In this document: positions 49,017 through 59,800 of the stretch, piece after piece
How the letters are laid out: every line of letters starts with the position of its first letter
How positions within the stretch are numbered: the stretch's first letter is position 1
NCBI GenBank assembly: GCA_039105265.1
Contig: JAPFFF010000017.1
Coordinates: forward strand, 744,001 to 808,000
Length of the DNA: 64,000 nt
Reading direction: 5' to 3'
Origin: Tritrichomonas musculus
Lineage: Eukaryota; Parabasalia; Tritrichomonadida; Tritrichomonadidae
Translations under genes and position numbers: made by a program
Notes under the pieces: generated by a model
What the model saw: the letters and a program-made list of their open reading frames with translations, nothing else
The model's database searches: none
Told to the model about the DNA's origin: nothing

Positions 49017-49806
49017 TTTTTTTTTTTTTTTTTTTCATGCGTTGCGCATATGTCGAGAAAGCTGTTTTTCAACGGAAGATTTAAATTGGATTTTTAGATA
49101 TCAATATCTAGCATCTCGACTTAAAAGTAGATATATGTAAATATTTAAATATTATAAAATAATATTCAATAAATATATTATATATTAATTCTTATATTTC
49201 AAAAGATATAAATATTTTAATAATTCAAAATTTAAGTGAAGTCAACGTCCGCACCTCTTTTTTTATTTATTGTAAAGGAGTTAAAAGCTCGAATATTGAT
49301 CATTTTTTATTAAAAATTAGTCCATCGTCATGTATATAATATTTGTAGCATAAATATAAAATCTCTGAGTTAAAAAAGAATGAATTGAGGTCATACTTTT
49401 TAAAAAAAAAAAAGTTTAATAAACTCTGACTATTAATTTTCGACATAACGAGCAAATAACCGTCAATTCACATTCAAAATTGATTAAAAAAACGATAAAG
49501 TGTCGAAAATTTTTTGTTTCTCTCAAAGCAATGTATTCAATTTTTGAATTGTTTATTTTTAAATTCAGAAGTTTATCCGTATTTATATTTTTTAGAATAA
49601 GAAATTTACTTATAGAAAAGCATGGCTTTATTGCGATATGATGAGTCTTATGAGCTAGCAACTCCATAAGGATGCTTCACATAATCATCCAACAGAGGGA
49701 GCTTAGCAGAAAGCATATGGATCGCCATCAGGAGATCGTTTTATAAAAAATGATAAATTGAATGCACTTTGAAAAATTCAATGTCGAAAATTAATAGATA
49801 TAGGAT
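49017..49806. other. AT-rich stretch with a decayed reading on the minus strand
   Basis: No intact gene. The segment 49650-49740 is less AT-rich and on the minus strand reads NDLLMAIHMLSAKLP then LDDYVKHPYGVASS before a stop, which looks like the end of a degraded gene. A similar coding-like minus-strand patch lies just beyond the pogo element (about 52130-52240, EFFEIELIEILLAEAL). Whether the two belonged to one gene is unknown. Confidence 0.35.
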
Positions 49807-49808
49807 TA

Positions 49809-52069
49809 GAGTGTCGGGAAAAAGTGGGTTTCAATAGGAATAAGTGGGTTTCATATCACATTTTTAATTCAAATATTCAATTTAAATTCAATACTTTTTT
49901 AAAAATAGAAAAAAAAACTTTAAAAATTCAAAAGAATTAATTTTTTTAAAAAAAAAACTGATTATTATTACAAAACGATCTTTGAATTGGCTTGTAATGC
50001 ATATAAATAGCATTTTGATAACTTTTTTACAAAAATTGAAGAATATGATATTCGATTTGATTATTTTTTTTTTTTTTTTCGATATATTGGCTATTTTATA
50101 GTTTAAAACACTTGAAATCTTTATTCAATTGCGGCAAAGCTATTAATTTGAAGAATTGAGAAAAAAGTTTTAATAATATTCTTTATTAGATCATCCAAAG
50201 TAGTTCAACAGCTGTATAAAATAAAGTGAATTATAATAATAAAATTAATATTTAAAATAAATTAATAGAGAATTAAAAATTTAGGTTTTTAATTAAGATG
50301 TAATAAATCATTATTTCAATTATCATCATTTTTATTCTTTTTTTGCTTGTTTATGAATGCTGGAATTGGAATTCTATAACTTTTATTTGTTTCTTGCGAC
50401 TTTTTTTTCTGGAAAATGTATAATTGTTTTGGTGAAATCGGTAAATGAGATTGAATCAAATGTTCGATGTATTCAATTGTATAATGCCTTATTCTTGAGC
50501 ATAATAAAATGTTAAAAGTTGCAAAAACTTGAACACATGAAATGTTTACAAATTGAACTTGAGAATCTATTCCAATACATCTAAATGCTGCTCGGCAACT
50601 CAACGATGTTGTAGCCTGTATCAATGAATTGTGAATGCGTATGATTTGATTAGTTTGTCTTGTGAGATTGTGGTTATAACGATAATTGGACATGAATTTT
50701 TTGGCAGTAGCAAATATCCCCAAGTCAAGGGGCTGGGTTTGTTCTGAAGAATGTGCGGGTAATATATGGATAATTAAATTTTCATTTGAAAGATCAATAT
50801 TTTCAAGGATATTAATATGAGCCCCCAAACCGTCATAAATTAATAAGGCAGGGCCGAAATAATTAAATGCTTCTCTTGTTTCATGCAATTTTGGTAAAAA
50901 AACTGAGGTAAACCAATGAGAAAAGGCATCATAATTTATAAATCCACTTTCAGTATGGACTATTTGAAAAGATTCTGTGGATAAATGGTCAAATATTTCT
51001 GAATCTACTGAGCTTCTTTGAACGACATATTGAGGTTTGCAAAACAAACCGTAAGGATTTATACAAGCTAGACATGTAGCATGCTTAGTGGCTCTTGAAA
51101 CTGGAAAAGGAGCAGATGTTTTATTGTAATTGATAGGAACTATTACTGAATGTCTTTGTGCATCTGCAAAATCTGAGTGCCCCATTTCGTCCAGATTGAA
51201 TACAAATTGCAGAGGAATTCCTTTAACCTTTCTGCTTAATAAATTAATGTTATTCTCTATATCTTCAATATTAACATTAAGTCGTGAGTCTTCTAATGGC
51301 ACTCCAAGCACACTTTTAAAAAGAGAACTAAAATTATTTCTAATTAAATGTCTAACTGTATCGGAGTATAGATTTTTTCTAAAATTCTCAATAATAAACT
51401 TGATGATGTCGTCATAAGATGGATAAATTTCTTCTGCATGCAATCTTTTAATTTCTTTTTCTAGAAGTGACAACTCGGCATCTTTTAGTTTTGATGGTCT
51501 TCCATCTATTACTTCACCACGGAAGAATTTCTGATGATCTTTCCTTACAAGCTTTCTTGAAACTCCAAAGACATCTGCTATTTTCTGATATGAAACATTT
51601 ATTGTATCATTTTTCATCCATTGACAGATTAATCCCACTTGTTCAACAAATGATGTTGACATTTGGAATTCTTGTGATTGAACAATTTGATTGAATAGCA
51701 TCTGTTCGATTAGATCTCCTTTGAACGGATTTATGATATCTTTTGGACCTTTTAATTCCTTGCTGCTTGCCATTAATGTTAAAAGTGAGATTATAAAATT
51801 TTCTTGTGAATTTTTTCAATGCATATTTCTTTCGTTTCTTTCAATTTTCAATAAAAAGATAACAATTTTTCTAAGGAATATTTCAATATAAATTTCAATT
51901 AAATTTCAATTTTTTATTAAACCTCTTTTAAAAAGCTGAAATTTTTATCAAAAGAATGAAACCTACTTACACTTTTTCAGAGAAATTGCTAAAAGTCTTT
52001 GAAATTTGAATGCTAAAAGTGATGTGAAACCGGCTTAATCCTATTGAAACCCACTTTTTCCCGACACTC
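49809..52069. mobile_element. Complete pogo/jerky-type DNA transposon
   Basis: Inverted ends GAGTGTCGGGAAAAAGTGGG (49809) and its inverse ending at 52069 match over about 50 bases with few differences, flanked by TA on both sides (49807-49808, 52070-52071). A single intact transposase gene lies within on the minus strand. Length 2261 bp. Whole structure with an open gene suggests a fairly recent insertion. Confidence 0.9.
50316..51773 (-). CDS. Pogo/jerky-like DDE transposase
   Basis: 485 residues, open. The N-terminal third is helix-turn-helix rich (ISYQKIADVFGVSRKLVR-like region near residue 60, Tc5/CENP-B-type second domain around 100-150). The DDE_1-type catalytic core follows: VFNLDEMGHSDF (first Asp), LLIYDGLGAHI (second Asp) and LPAHSSEQTQPLDLGIF (third acidic residue in the PLD segment). 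The Lys-rich C-terminus (FINKQKKNKND) may act as a nuclear signal. Start at MASSKEL, 296 bases inside the transposon end. Mobilises its own TA-targeted element. Confidence 0.9.
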   Translation of the reverse strand: MASSKELKGPKDIINPFKGDLIEQMLFNQIVQSQEFQMSTSFVEQVGLICQWMKNDTINVSYQKIADVFGVSRKLVRKDHQKFFRGEVIDGRPSKLKDAELSLLEKEIKRLHAEEIYPSYDDIIKFIIENFRKNLYSDTVRHLIRNNFSSLFKSVLGVPLEDSRLNVNIEDIENNINLLSRKVKGIPLQFVFNLDEMGHSDFADAQRHSVIVPINYNKTSAPFPVSRATKHATCLACINPYGLFCKPQYVVQRSSVDSEIFDHLSTESFQIVHTESGFINYDAFSHWFTSVFLPKLHETREAFNYFGPALLIYDGLGAHINILENIDLSNENLIIHILPAHSSEQTQPLDLGIFATAKKFMSNYRYNHNLTRQTNQIIRIHNSLIQATTSLSCRAAFRCIGIDSQVQFVNISCVQVFATFNILLCSRIRHYTIEYIEHLIQSHLPISPKQLYIFQKKKSQETNKSYRIPIPAFINKQKKNKNDDN

Positions 52070-52071
52070 TA

Positions 52072-52517
52072 AATGAAGTTACAATAGTAGGTGATAAAAA
52101 AATACACCCTTCTAAATAATTGAAAAATAAAAAGAATAAATGATGTAATTTGATAAGCATGGCTATCTACACATAGAGCTTCTGCAAGTAAAATCTCAAT
52201 GAGCTCAATTTCGAAAAATTCATTATAAAATGTTTCTTATATTGAACCGTTTATCAATTACACCATTTATTCTTTTTATTTGTCATATAGATAATTAATC
52301 TAAAGGAATATTTAGCAGTATATTTTTATTTTATAAAAAAAAAATTGAAATAAAAAATTCAATACTTTAAACTCAAATTCAATTGATTTATTCAAACTTG
52401 AAATAAAAAAAATTCAAAAAAAAATCCTGATTTGTATTATATCATAGAAATATTTTTAATAACCATTCATTGATTTTTAAATAACTTCAAAAAGTTTAAA
52501 ACTTTTGCATAGTAAAA
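52072..52517. other. Intergenic region upstream of VPS15-like gene
   Basis: AT-rich, no gene of its own. A coding-like minus-strand patch (about 52130-52240) may be a decayed gene. Just before the start codon lies TTTTGCATAGTAAAAATG; TCAAAAAG about 27 bases upstream could be an initiator. Nothing more can be supported. Confidence 0.4.
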
Positions 52518-55500
52518 ATGGGGAATCAAATTGTGATTCCTTCTATGGGAAATTGGTATATTGAGCCCCTCAAGAGATGTGGCATAGGAGTCAATACTGT
52601 TCTTGAATCAGGAACATTTTTTATCACTCTTGATTGCTATTTATTAAAAGATCCTGGCCAACAAATGATTGTTAAAGCATACGAATCAAATGAAGCATTA
52701 GAAGAGAGTAATTTAGCACGAAGTTGTGAAATTTATTTCAAAACTTTAGACGATTTATCAAAAAATGTTTCTATATTTGGTATATCAACTTATAACAAAA
52801 TATACCTACAAAACAATTTAGTTTTTTTCTGTCGCAAAAAACATCAATTTACTTTATCGCAACGATTAGAAGAATATCCGCCTCTTGAAAACGTAGAGAA
52901 GAGATGGATATCTTATCGGATTTTAACCTTAGTATCGCTACTACACCAGATTACAAAATCAATGATACATGGCGCTATTAATCCCGATAATGTTTTTGTA
53001 ACATGGGACCTCAATGTTTCAATTGGTGATATGGCTCCTTTTAAGCCAACTTATATAAAATACAATAGACCAGATCTCTTCCATCACTTCTTTACTACTG
53101 CGTCACGGGGAGGGTGTTATCTTGCTCCAGAACAGCTCATTACAAGTGATAGTGAAACCGATAATGTCATATTTATGTTTGGCTCTTTTTCAATGGACTT
53201 CTTTGCCGCTGGCCTTGTTATTTATTACTTATATACCGGTGAACATCTTCTTAGTTTTAGCACGCTTGCAGAAATCGCTCTTGCTCTTCGAAAAAGTAAG
53301 ATTAAAAATGAAGCCGAGTATGATGAAAATGATCCAAATGCGTCAAAAGCAACAAAGCCACCAGATAATAAAGATTATGATCTTATTTTTGATAAGTATA
53401 TTTACGAAAAAATTAAAGTTCTTCCTGATGATATACGCGATCTTGTAAAAATTCTTCTTGATCTTGATCCTTCTAGACGATTATCCGAACAATCAATCAT
53501 TGATAACGGCATGTCTGCAGAAAATTTTGCAAACAACAGCTATGATGATATTATATCACCTTTCTTTCCACCGATTTTTAAACAAATCTCTGATCAATTT
53601 AATGAATTCTTTCAGAAGGATATTAAGTTAGAGCATATGATTAAACTTATTCCAACATTCCAAATGATAATTGATGATAGTGATGAAAGGCAGAAAAAAG
53701 AAAATCCAAATGATACCTTCGCAGTTGGGAAACTTTCTTTGTCAAAAAGTTTAAAAGCAATAAGTGGTAGCGATAGTAAATTAATTTTAGTTAATGTTTT
53801 AACAAATGCCGTAAATTTGTCCAACAAAGTTCAAGAGAAATCTTTTTTCATGAATTTTATTTGCGATTTTACTCTTTCACTTAATGAAAATGTAAAGCTT
53901 AGCAGGATCTTACCGATCTTTTCAGATATCCTTGCAATTCCATCGAATTTTTTGAAATCAAATGCTCTTCTATGCATATTAAAACTAATAGCTTCATTGA
54001 AAATGATCCCAGATGGCTATGAATGCATCTTTTCCAGTTATCTGATTAAACAAATCAAGCAAAGCAGTAAAAATGCTTTTGTTCAATATCGTTGCTCATT
54101 AGCTTATCTCTGCCCAAAACTTGCTGTAGAAATCGAAAGACTTAATCCAGAATCATCCGTGTTGGCAGTGGAAACATTAAACTTCATTTTAAATGAAGAT
54201 CAGGATTTGGTCATTGGATCATTTGTGCAGTCTATGCGAGCCATTGCGCAGCTAAAAAATGAAGGCGAATTAGAAATCTTAATTGTGAATGAGGATGCAA
54301 CAATCACTCAGATCCCAAATGAGAAACATGAGCCAAATGAAAACATAAATGAGTCAAATAATGAAACTGAAAATATACAGGAAATAGAAGATGTAAAAAC
54401 AAATGAAAATGCTGATATTGCCAAAGATGAAAATAGTGAAGTAACAAATGCAAATAAAACAGTAAATGAAATTGGTGAAGCAACAAATGAAAATGAAGCA
54501 ACAGCAAACGAAAATGGAGAAACAAATGAAAATGAAGTAGCAACAAATGAAAATGGAACAACAAATGAAAATGAAGCAACAAATGAAAATGAAGCAACAA
54601 ATGAAAATGAAACAACAGATGAAAATGAAGCAAAAAGTGAAAAATCAAGTGGCATTGGAAACGATCAATCATCAGCAAGCCAAGGTGAAAGAGAAGCTGC
54701 TTCAAATGCAAACGAAATCGATGGCAGACCTAATTCATCACCAATCAATTTCCCCACTAGAACCAAAGTTGAGCATTGTCAGCAAGACAAAGAGTCTCTT
54801 CTTTTCTATCATCCAAGCCGATGTAGTTTTGATCTTTTTATCAAATTCTCGCACATTCTTCTTTCTTGCCTCAACTCGCCACGTTCTTCATTTAAGCTTA
54901 GTGTTTTGTCTGTTCTTCGCGACTTCTTTGACAATTCTCCATTGAGTGAGCGAACCCGATTTCGGAAGCAGTACAACGACATGTCGCCACTCATTCTCGG
55001 CTATTTCAGCAATGAGATCCAGGTTGCAATGAAGCCTTTGAAGAGAGAAGAATCAAATTTATCATCAGGAGCCACTGGATCAAATGACAATAAAAGCGAG
55101 AGTGAAGCGCCAATTTCTGATTCAGGAGTCTCTATTTTGAACCACACGAACGATGAAATGATTGAAGGTTATTTAGAGTTCTTTTATTGGTTTGTTCAAA
55201 GGAAGTTGTTGGATGTAATGAACATGCCTGAATTGTTCCTTAAAATCAGTGATTTTCGTCGTTCTGAAAACGTTTCAATTCGATTTTATGCGTCTAAAAT
55301 TGCAGCTTCTCTTCCTGTTGGAATTGATACCATGAATGACACAATCTTCATAATGGATATTATTTATCAAAGACGACCTCGGCTTACTTCAATAGCAAAT
55401 AGTAATTTAAATAGAAAATCTAATTCCTCTCAAAAAATTGAACAAGCTTCTTCTAATTTTGAAACTTCTGCACCGTTGAAGAGAAGAAGAACTAGATTAT

Positions 55501-56594
55501 TTGGTAGCAGTAACAGTCAAGCATTCGTATCTTTCCCTCCTAAGAGGAAATTCTCGGTTAAAAATACGCCTCTCTTGGTTAAGGCTGGTTTCAGGATTAT
55601 TCCAAAATTCATTAAAAGTAACAGGATATCAAATAATCCAATTAAAATTATTGCTCCCCATTTTAACTCTAAATTAAAGGCAGTTATTAGTGATACTGAA
55701 GGACAGCTTTTTTACGTCGCTTCAACGCCAAATCCAAGAGATCCGCGTAATCTATCGATTGAAAAAATGCCTATGAAATATTTCGGTACAAACAAGGTAA
55801 AAATGTCAACTATTACCGAACTTAAACGAACAAGTTTGACTCTTTTCGTCGAAGAATCAAAGAATCAGGTTAAAGTTATTGATTGGGCTAAAGAGTACGT
55901 TTATGATCAGTTTTCTTATAATTTTAAATCAAAGCCAATCAAAATTATTTCAAAACATACTAATATATCATATGTATTGAATGAATCAAATGAACTCTCT
56001 TTATACGATTGTCGTGATAGAACTCTTTCGCAAACGATGCAATTTGATGTTAATAATTTGACAGCTTCTGAATTGTGCGGCTGGCCTCAAAATTGTGCAA
56101 CACTTGCTGTTGGTTTTAAAGAAGGTTTGGTTCAAATTGTAGATACAAGAATGATGATGCCGATATCATCAATTATTACAGAATCTGTTAACAACATCTC
56201 TCCTTGCTATCGAAATTATTGCAACTTTGTGGTTTCGTCCGATGAAACAGTTGAGGTATTTGACGCTTTTCTCGGCTGTTCTGAACTTTCATTAAGGATT
56301 CCTCAATCAAAAGTTTCATTATATGATGGAAATGTAATTATTACTAATAATTATGGAGTTTTTTGCTTGGATTGCGAGCATTTTGAGAATTCTGCGATTC
56401 TCTCGGATTTCGGAGTCGTTCAAAATCTTGGAATTGGTGAAAGTGAAGAAATTATCATTAAAAATGATCTAAGTGGAAGATCCTCGCTTCATAAGCATGC
56501 TGCAATGATTTCAGCTGTTGATCATACCAAAGAACTATTCATGACTGGTGATGTATGCGGAATGTTGAACTTTTGGTCTCTTTCTGATATTTGA
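52518..56594 (+). CDS. VPS15: VPS15/PIK3R4-like regulatory subunit of class III PI3-kinase
   Basis: 1358 residues, intronless. Starts MGNQ, the conserved N-myristoylation sequence of VPS15. Kinase-like domain about residues 25-330, with HGAINPDNVFV (151), GDMAPFKPTYI (170) and GCYLAPEQ (200), which align with human HGDIKTENV, LTDFASFKPTY and CYIAPER. The catalytic Asp of HGD is Ala here, so catalysis is doubtful. Then HEAT-type helices (about 330-590 and 760-900), a Thr-Asn-Glu-rich low-complexity insert (about 595-710), and a C-terminal WD40 region (about 1030-1358). In known systems VPS15 anchors the VPS34 lipid kinase on endosomes and autophagic membranes. Convergent with the next gene. 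Confidence 0.88.
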   Translation: MGNQIVIPSMGNWYIEPLKRCGIGVNTVLESGTFFITLDCYLLKDPGQQMIVKAYESNEALEESNLARSCEIYFKTLDDLSKNVSIFGISTYNKIYLQNNLVFFCRKKHQFTLSQRLEEYPPLENVEKRWISYRILTLVSLLHQITKSMIHGAINPDNVFVTWDLNVSIGDMAPFKPTYIKYNRPDLFHHFFTTASRGGCYLAPEQLITSDSETDNVIFMFGSFSMDFFAAGLVIYYLYTGEHLLSFSTLAEIALALRKSKIKNEAEYDENDPNASKATKPPDNKDYDLIFDKYIYEKIKVLPDDIRDLVKILLDLDPSRRLSEQSIIDNGMSAENFANNSYDDIISPFFPPIFKQISDQFNEFFQKDIKLEHMIKLIPTFQMIIDDSDERQKKENPNDTFAVGKLSLSKSLKAISGSDSKLILVNVLTNAVNLSNKVQEKSFFMNFICDFTLSLNENVKLSRILPIFSDILAIPSNFLKSNALLCILKLIASLKMIPDGYECIFSSYLIKQIKQSSKNAFVQYRCSLAYLCPKLAVEIERLNPESSVLAVETLNFILNEDQDLVIGSFVQSMRAIAQLKNEGELEILIVNEDATITQIPNEKHEPNENINESNNETENIQEIEDVKTNENADIAKDENSEVTNANKTVNEIGEATNENEATANENGETNENEVATNENGTTNENEATNENEATNENETTDENEAKSEKSSGIGNDQSSASQGEREAASNANEIDGRPNSSPINFPTRTKVEHCQQDKESLLFYHPSRCSFDLFIKFSHILLSCLNSPRSSFKLSVLSVLRDFFDNSPLSERTRFRKQYNDMSPLILGYFSNEIQVAMKPLKREESNLSSGATGSNDNKSESEAPISDSGVSILNHTNDEMIEGYLEFFYWFVQRKLLDVMNMPELFLKISDFRRSENVSIRFYASKIAASLPVGIDTMNDTIFIMDIIYQRRPRLTSIANSNLNRKSNSSQKIEQASSNFETSAPLKRRRTRLFGSSNSQAFVSFPPKRKFSVKNTPLLVKAGFRIIPKFIKSNRISNNPIKIIAPHFNSKLKAVISDTEGQLFYVASTPNPRDPRNLSIEKMPMKYFGTNKVKMSTITELKRTSLTLFVEESKNQVKVIDWAKEYVYDQFSYNFKSKPIKIISKHTNISYVLNESNELSLYDCRDRTLSQTMQFDVNNLTASELCGWPQNCATLAVGFKEGLVQIVDTRMMMPISSIITESVNNISPCYRNYCNFVVSSDETVEVFDAFLGCSELSLRIPQSKVSLYDGNVIITNNYGVFCLDCEHFENSAILSDFGVVQNLGIGESEEIIIKNDLSGRSSLHKHAAMISAVDHTKELFMTGDVCGMLNFWSLSDI

Positions 56595-56833
56595 AGTGAA
56601 AGCAAGAGAGATATTTTATTTTTGTTTGTTTATTTGTTATAAATATATTTTATAGACTTTTTTTCGCCACAAAGAAAGTCTATATATATGTAAAACATTT
56701 TAATTAAAAATTTTGTATTTGAAAAGAACATCAAACTTTTTTTAGAGCATCAAAATTTGTTTTTACATTTTTTTTATTTATTTATTATTTGAAGAAACAT
56801 TTCTTCTACAACAACAATACAATAACAATTTAA

Positions 56834-59800
56834 TTACAAGTTATTTTGCATGCTTTGCGCATATTTGTTCTTAATGTGTCTATCAAGAAACTCAAGTGTA
56901 TCAAATTGTACATCAAAAAGTTGCTGCGGAGACATATGACCTTTAGCTATATCATATTCTTCAAGAAGACCGCTATCTTTGAAAACAATAAGTAATAAAT
57001 AAGCTAAAAAGAACTGTTTACGAGCAGCAGCTATTGCAATCACAGGGTGAAAATCACCAAGTGAGGCGAACAAAAGAGAAGCCTTTTCATATTGGCCAGA
57101 ATCGAGGAAGAAATGAGCAGCACGTCTCAACATTCCACGTACTGATACAAAAGTGTTCAATTGATGATTATTTTGATTTTGTTCTTGATTTTTATTTTGC
57201 CTATATTTAATATAACTATCATAATAATTAATTACATCAAGATTTGAATCGCTTTGATTTTCATTTTCTTTTTGATTTTGAATATTACTAATATTACTAA
57301 TTGATGATTTTGAGAAACATGAAAGCCTTAAAACAGCAACACTTTCATCATAAAGTTCTCTTTCTTGAAGAATTTGAGCAGCAAATGTGTCAAGTTTTGC
57401 TATTGATAATATTAATAGAGCAGCATTAACATCATTTGAGTCAAAAAGTGAAATCGAAGCTCCTTTCAAAACTCCAACTCCTGTTTCGCAGATATTCGAT
57501 CCAAGAAGAGATGCAGCAAGAGCGCATATTGGATAGATCGGAGTTGCTGAAGAGAAACTCAGAAAAGTATCCCGTGCTTCTTCGATTTTTCCAACTTGAA
57601 CATTTAATAAAGCTCTTTCGATTATTGATCGGGTATGCGAAACAAAAGAAAGCATATTTGAATTCATATTATCATTTGAAACTTCGTTTGAAACACCACT
57701 TAGACTAGAGTTCATGCTTGAATTCATTGAAGATCTCCTTTGCAAGTTCATATTTGATTCCATGTTAGAATTAAATTGAGATAGTGATGGATCAACATTA
57801 TCAAAGAAATCGGGTGATTGAACGTTTGATATTAAATTTGCTTTAAAAATGTTGCTTTGCTGAATTTCATCGCTAGTTGATGAAAAGTATGAATAGCGTG
57901 GTGGAAGGAAATAATTATCAAATTCATTTGAAAGAACTTCATCTACAAATACACTTAAATCGTCATTTTTAACTTCAGATTCTTTTTTATCGCCTTCATT
58001 TTGCATTAAAAAGTCAGCTGCAGTTTTGTTTTCTTTTAATGCATTATTCAATCCGTTTAAGAACTTTTTGATAATCATAAATAACTTTGCCGGATAGGAA
58101 AGGCCAAGCATTTTAGATTTCCATAGGACATAGTCAACTTTTAATTCAATTGGCAGTTTATCTTTAATTACATCAGATTTCAAATTAGTAATTGAATCGA
58201 CTGTTTCAATAATTGAATGATATCTATCTCTTACTGTTAAAAGAGGCTTTGTTACTGACTGTTGAGCTATTTCAATAATAGGTGCCCAGTCACGATTCAG
58301 GCAAAGAATTTTGACAACTCTTGTTGGTGTCATAACTGTCACCAAACCGCCACCAGTTGAAGAAAAGTCATAAACTTGAGTTGACTTACATACATCTACT
58401 TTTTCATTTGCATAGAAACCCAATTTACAATCAACTTGTGAATGAATAAAGAGGCCATTTTCGCTCTTATCAAAATCGACTCTTTTGATGTTGCCAAACG
58501 GAGAAGAAGCTGATTTAAAAGTGTTTGGATATTCAAAGTCGAAGAAAATGAACTTTCCATTCCAATCACAAGTTACAAAGACGCTTTGTTTCCAAGCAAT
58601 TGACACAGGTTGTGATAATTTTTCGCATCTTAAACGCATAACGGGGTCGCTACTCATATTATTGATATCAATTTCACTTCCTCGTCTTGTTGTAAGCGAT
58701 GAGGATGGAATTGAATTGAAAAAGTGGATTTGACTGTTTCTTAATAAAACAGCAAAAGCAGGATGATCACCAAACTTAGTAATTGTCGCTGGTGAAGACT
58801 TTTGTTGAACACAAAAGGCAATAACTTCCGAGTTGAACGAAATAGGCTTCTCTAAGAAAGAAGATGCCAAGAAAGGATTTGGTGTTTGACTTTGGAAGAA
58901 GTTATTGACGTCAAAAACTAAGTTTTCGATTCGATTGACGCCAATTGCATAACGGTCTCTCTTAACAACTATGATTTCATCACTAGAAGCAACTGGAAGC
59001 TGAACAAAAGAAGAAAAGAACCTGTTTTCGTAAAAATAGATCGTTGAATTGGAAAGATCAATTCCACCGAAGCGATCACTTGTTGACCAATAAACAATGT
59101 TCGGTGTAACTAATTTAATATTCACGATTTCGTCTGGATTGGCTAAATTTGGCGAAAAAATTGAATTTGCTGATGAAATCATTCCTGATGAAGAAGGGTT
59201 CAGTGTTTGAGAGGAAGGCGAAGGTGGAGCAATATCATTTGAAGATGTAACAAAAGTACTGCTTGATCTCACTCTTGATCCTTTGTTTGATGATGAATTT
59301 GAATTTGTGTATTCATAGCTATTGACTGTAAATGAATGAGCAATGCTTCCATCAATATTATTAATAACCATAATGCTGCCATTTTCAGTTCCTAAAACAG
59401 TTAATTTATCATTTGAATCAAAAGCAGAATATCTCATTGGTGCAAAAGCATGATTCTTTGTTACTATGATTTTCTTGTTTTTCATCAACTGAAGTAAAAA
59501 AAGTCCATATTTAACACTGCAACAAACAATGCAATCATCAAATAAAGGATTTTTTGTAATTAAAAATGTAGATTGGTTTGCAACTACTTCTCTCTTCATT
59601 TGAGTAACAGAAACTTTATCGAAATCTAAAGACATTTCAAAATCTAGCGAATTAGAATGCGCATTGATTGTAGAGCTTAAATTGGATTTTGACTTTAATC
59701 TTGTTTTTTCTTTTTGTTTGAATAAAATGAATGAATTATCACGGCAATAAATAATTAATTCATTTGAATTTGATTCACTAAGAAAGATCCGTTCCATTTC

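Noticed and set aside
49416-49667. 83-residue minus-strand frame
   Set aside because: Starts at an arbitrary ATG with AT-rich codons and no recognisable domain; treated only as part of possibly decayed DNA.
54304-54711. Phe/His-rich frames opposite the VPS15 insert
   Set aside because: Mirror of the N-E repeat in the real gene.
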